Positions 6,227 to 7,644 of a stretch of 7,644 nt of DNA are shown piece by piece; position 1 is the first letter of the stretch; the number at the start of each line of letters is the position of its first letter. This DNA comes from Helicobacter sp. Its GTDB lineage: Bacteria > Campylobacterota > Campylobacteria > Campylobacterales > Helicobacteraceae. Location of the stretch: contig JARHZY010000101.1 in assembly GCA_029264655.1 (NCBI GenBank), positions 1 to 7,644 on the forward strand. Reading direction: 5' to 3'. Below the pieces are notes generated by a model. The model was not told the origin of the DNA, did not search any database, and saw only the letters and a list, made by a program, of their open reading frames with translations. The position numbers and the translations under genes were made by a program.

Positions 6227-7021
6227 CTATACTCTAAATCCCCATTCTTTTTTGAGCGTTTCTAGTGCATTTTTATCAATTTCTACGCAGAGCATACCCT
6301 CATCGTTAGTTAGCGAATCTACAATATTTTGTCCTAAACTTACAAAACTATGCCCATAAAATTCCCAATTATATCCATCATTTGCTTGGTATGTGCCTAT
6401 GCGATTAGCCCTACAAACATAGCAAGAGTTTGTAAAAGCATGTGTTGTTAGTAGATTTTTCCAACGTTCCTGTGAAGTAAAAGTGCTTGCAGTTGCTACC
6501 AACACCACATCAACATTGGCTTTTTTAAACTCCATCCAAAATTCATCAAAATGTGCTTCAAATCCAAGCAAAACACCAAACTTTATGCCATCTGCCACAA
6601 ATGTAAAAGGAAGCTTTGGTAATCTAGTAGTATCGTTTGAAAAAAAGCTTGCTTCATTCCAATGTGCATATTGTATAAGTCTTTGTTGTGTATAGGTTGC
6701 TATATTATCATGAGTGATGATTGCCATATATTTATAATAGCCCTTATTTTTATATTGTATGGTAGGCACAATAAAGATATGCCCATATTCTTTTGCAAAT
6801 TGTATAAAACTATCAAGCTTATTCTTATCTTTAAGGCAAGAATCTGGCTGCAACTCCCATTCTTGTGAAAAAAAGCTATCAACAATATATTCTCCCAATA
6901 ACACAATGCTATGTTTTGGCAAACTTTTTATATAGGTTGTTATTCGTGTGCCATCTTGCATATTGCTTAGTTGCAATATTGCGACACAACCACTAAATGT
7001 TGGTATTATTAATTCTTTCAT
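6227..7021 (-). CDS. Nitrilase-superfamily (carbon-nitrogen hydrolase) protein, catalytic residues apparently lost
   Basis: A 264-residue protein with the nitrilase/carbon-nitrogen hydrolase fold. Family landmarks in order are the first catalytic Glu in VLLGEYIV (Glu44), the middle strand and loop ATYTQQRLIQYAHWNE (108-123), the nucleophile-elbow region FGVLLGFEAHFDEFW (148-162), ADVxLV-like NVDVVLVATAST (169-180), and a C-terminal YGHSFV block (222-227). Active members use a Glu-Lys-Cys triad. By alignment to 'YRKxHL' and 'GVLICYDxRFPE', Lys is replaced by Gln112 and Cys by Gly153. A Gly codon (GGA) cannot become Cys by one base change, so a simple read error is unlikely. It may be a pseudoenzyme with a binding or regulatory role; amidase activity should not be assumed. 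The ATG at 7021 follows AGGGAG. The next gene on the same strand is rpsP, 183 nt away. Confidence 0.8.
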   Translation of the reverse strand: MKELIIPTFSGCVAILQLSNMQDGTRITTYIKSLPKHSIVLLGEYIVDSFFSQEWELQPDSCLKDKNKLDSFIQFAKEYGHIFIVPTIQYKNKGYYKYMAIITHDNIATYTQQRLIQYAHWNEASFFSNDTTRLPKLPFTFVADGIKFGVLLGFEAHFDEFWMEFKKANVDVVLVATASTFTSQERWKNLLTTHAFTNSCYVCRANRIGTYQANDGYNWEFYGHSFVSLGQNIVDSLTNDEGMLCVEIDKNALETLKKEWGFRV

Positions 7022-7049
7022 ATTCTCCCTTCTACTTCTATAGCATGTT

Positions 7050-7074
7050 ATTATCTTAATTGTAGCAAGATAAT
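7050..7074 (-). promoter_or_regulatory. Inverted repeat spanning a possible promoter of the nitrilase-like gene
   Basis: ATTATCTT (7050-7057) and AAGATAAT (7067-7074) form an 8-bp dyad 29-53 nt before the start codon. The flanks TAGCA (7041-7045) and TGCTA (7074-7078) extend the symmetry with a bulge on the left. The minus strand carries TACAAT, a -10-like box, at 7064-7059 in the centre. This is the position an operator over a promoter would take. The regulator is unknown. Confidence 0.35.
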
Positions 7075-7325
7075 GCTAATAAGCAAATATACACACAACA
7101 AAAGCATATTCTATATCTATGTGTATTTATATGGTTTTTTGCTTTTATAATATTTAGTTGTTTTTCATATGAGTATAAGCCAAACAAATATAAACATAAT
7201 TATAACGAAATATATTGTCATTTATATAGTGTTTAGAGTAAATATGCATAATATTGGATTACTCAACAATAATATTTATTTTTTACTACTTTTTGCCACT
7301 ATTTTTAGATATTTGTTATTTTGCA

Positions 7326-7353
7326 TTGACTTGTTTTTTTTTTTTTGTAAAAT
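7326..7353 (+). promoter_or_regulatory. Promoter with poly-T spacer, terB-like gene
   Basis: TTGACT (7326-7331) is an almost consensus -35 box. It is followed by TG, a run of 13 T (7334-7346), G, and TAAAAT (7348-7353) as -10 box. The spacer is 16 bp, 44 nt before the start codon. A change of one T would give the usual 17. The block TTGACTTG-T13-GTAAAATC nearly repeats that at 4106-4135. Confidence 0.6.
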
Positions 7354-7397
7354 CATCAAACGATTTTATATGTCTTTATGTATAAGGAGTTATATTT

Positions 7398-7644
7398 ATG
7401 TTTTTAAATCTACTTGATAGAGAAGAAAAGGTTGCATTTTTAGAGATTGCACACCATTTAGCATGGAGTAATAATGATTTTTCAGACAAGCAAAAAGCCA
7501 TTATTAAAACTTATTGCATAGAAATGCAAATTGATGATATGAGCCATGATGCAAAAGGTTTTAATCTTGCAGAAACACTTGCAAAGATTACACGCCCACA
7601 AAGCCAACGCATTATATTGTTGGAATCTATGGCATTAGTCTTTG
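7398..7644 (+). CDS. TerB-like (tellurite-resistance TerB family) protein, N-terminal part
   Basis: An ATG at 7398, preceded by a strong AAGGAG with 8-nt spacing, opens a frame that runs off the window after 82 codons. The start MFLNLLDREEKVAFLEIAHH, followed by LAWSNNDFSDKQKAIIKTYC (21-40) and later IILLESMALVF, matches the helical pattern of TerB-like domains: a first helix, an acidic turn 'a.sDg.fs..E', then a helix pair and 'l..l..LA..DG'. The acidic turn here reads SNNDFSD, so the usual metal-binding Asp-Gly is altered. The role of such stand-alone TerB proteins is mostly unknown; tellurite resistance should not be assumed. The poly-T promoter suggests variable expression. The 3' part and any second domain are outside the window. 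Confidence 0.7.
   Translation, partial: MFLNLLDREEKVAFLEIAHHLAWSNNDFSDKQKAIIKTYCIEMQIDDMSHDAKGFNLAETLAKITRPQSQRIILLESMALVF

Larger units (their letters stand above)
7022..7397. other. Divergent intergenic region between nitrilase-like and terB-like genes
   Basis: The region carries signals for both diverging genes: the dyad and ribosome site of the nitrilase-like gene on the left, and the poly-T promoter and AAGGAG of the terB-like gene on the right. The middle (about 7080-7320) is AT-rich with no further feature. A plus-strand 82-codon frame from 7169 crosses the T run, has no ribosome site and is low-complexity, so it is not called. Confidence 0.55.

Noticed and set aside
6483..6906. Three 68-70-codon frames overlapping the nitrilase-like gene on both strands
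   Set aside because: All lie within the intact nitrilase-fold frame and lack ribosome sites and family resemblance.
7169..7417. 82-codon plus-strand frame upstream of and into the terB-like gene
   Set aside because: It has no ribosome site, is low-complexity and AT-driven, reads through the poly-T promoter as Phe repeats, and overlaps the well-supported terB-like start.
1..7644. tRNA, rRNA, CRISPR array, insertion sequence or prophage
   Set aside because: No T-loop-like GTTCGANTC motif with a cloverleaf, no regularly spaced repeats, and no transposase or integrase frame were found on either strand.

Overview
The window looks like a piece of a low-GC epsilonproteobacterial chromosome, most likely a Helicobacter (possibly an enterohepatic species). 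The basis is the strong A+T bias, the compact rpsP-khpA-rimM block, a MetNI transporter, a YaaW/UPF0174 protein, a catalase C-terminus and long homopolymers in promoters. Species cannot be fixed from the sequence alone.

Layout, left to right. The 3' end of a catalase gene (+, 1-156) is followed by a strong hairpin (186-220). An ORF-free AT-rich gap of about 800 bp separates it from a convergent methionine importer operon, metN-metI (-, 2849-962). A second gap of about 490 bp follows, with one weak candidate for a very small ORF. Next is a YaaW/UPF0174-family gene (-, 4058-3339), and then a third gap of about 770 bp that may hold a decayed small ORF. The block rimM, khpA, rpsP (-, 6043-4833) encodes ribosomal protein bS16, a small KH RNA-binding protein and a 30S maturation factor. 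The trmD gene that often follows rimM is not in the window. Upstream on the same strand is a nitrilase-fold protein (-, 7021-6227). The window closes with the 5' part of a TerB-like gene (+, 7398 onward).

How the genes relate. metN and metI encode the ATPase and permease of one importer; no substrate-binding protein (MetQ) lies beside them. rpsP, khpA and rimM are packed with a 1-nt gap and an overlap, so they are probably co-transcribed and translationally coupled in the service of 30S assembly. The yaaW-like gene and the terB-like gene are more than 3 kb apart and on opposite strands.

The most notable signal is that the yaaW-like and terB-like genes have nearly the same promoter. Each shows a TTGA(T/C)TTG block, a run of 13-15 T, then GTAAAATC. 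The T run forms almost the whole spacer between the -35-like and -10-like boxes, so replication slippage would change promoter spacing. This suggests two phase-variable genes sharing one promoter type. The nitrilase-fold protein also appears to lack its catalytic Cys and Lys, which points to a pseudoenzyme. About a third of the window (roughly 2.6 of 7.6 kb) has no recognisable gene, which is high for such a genome.
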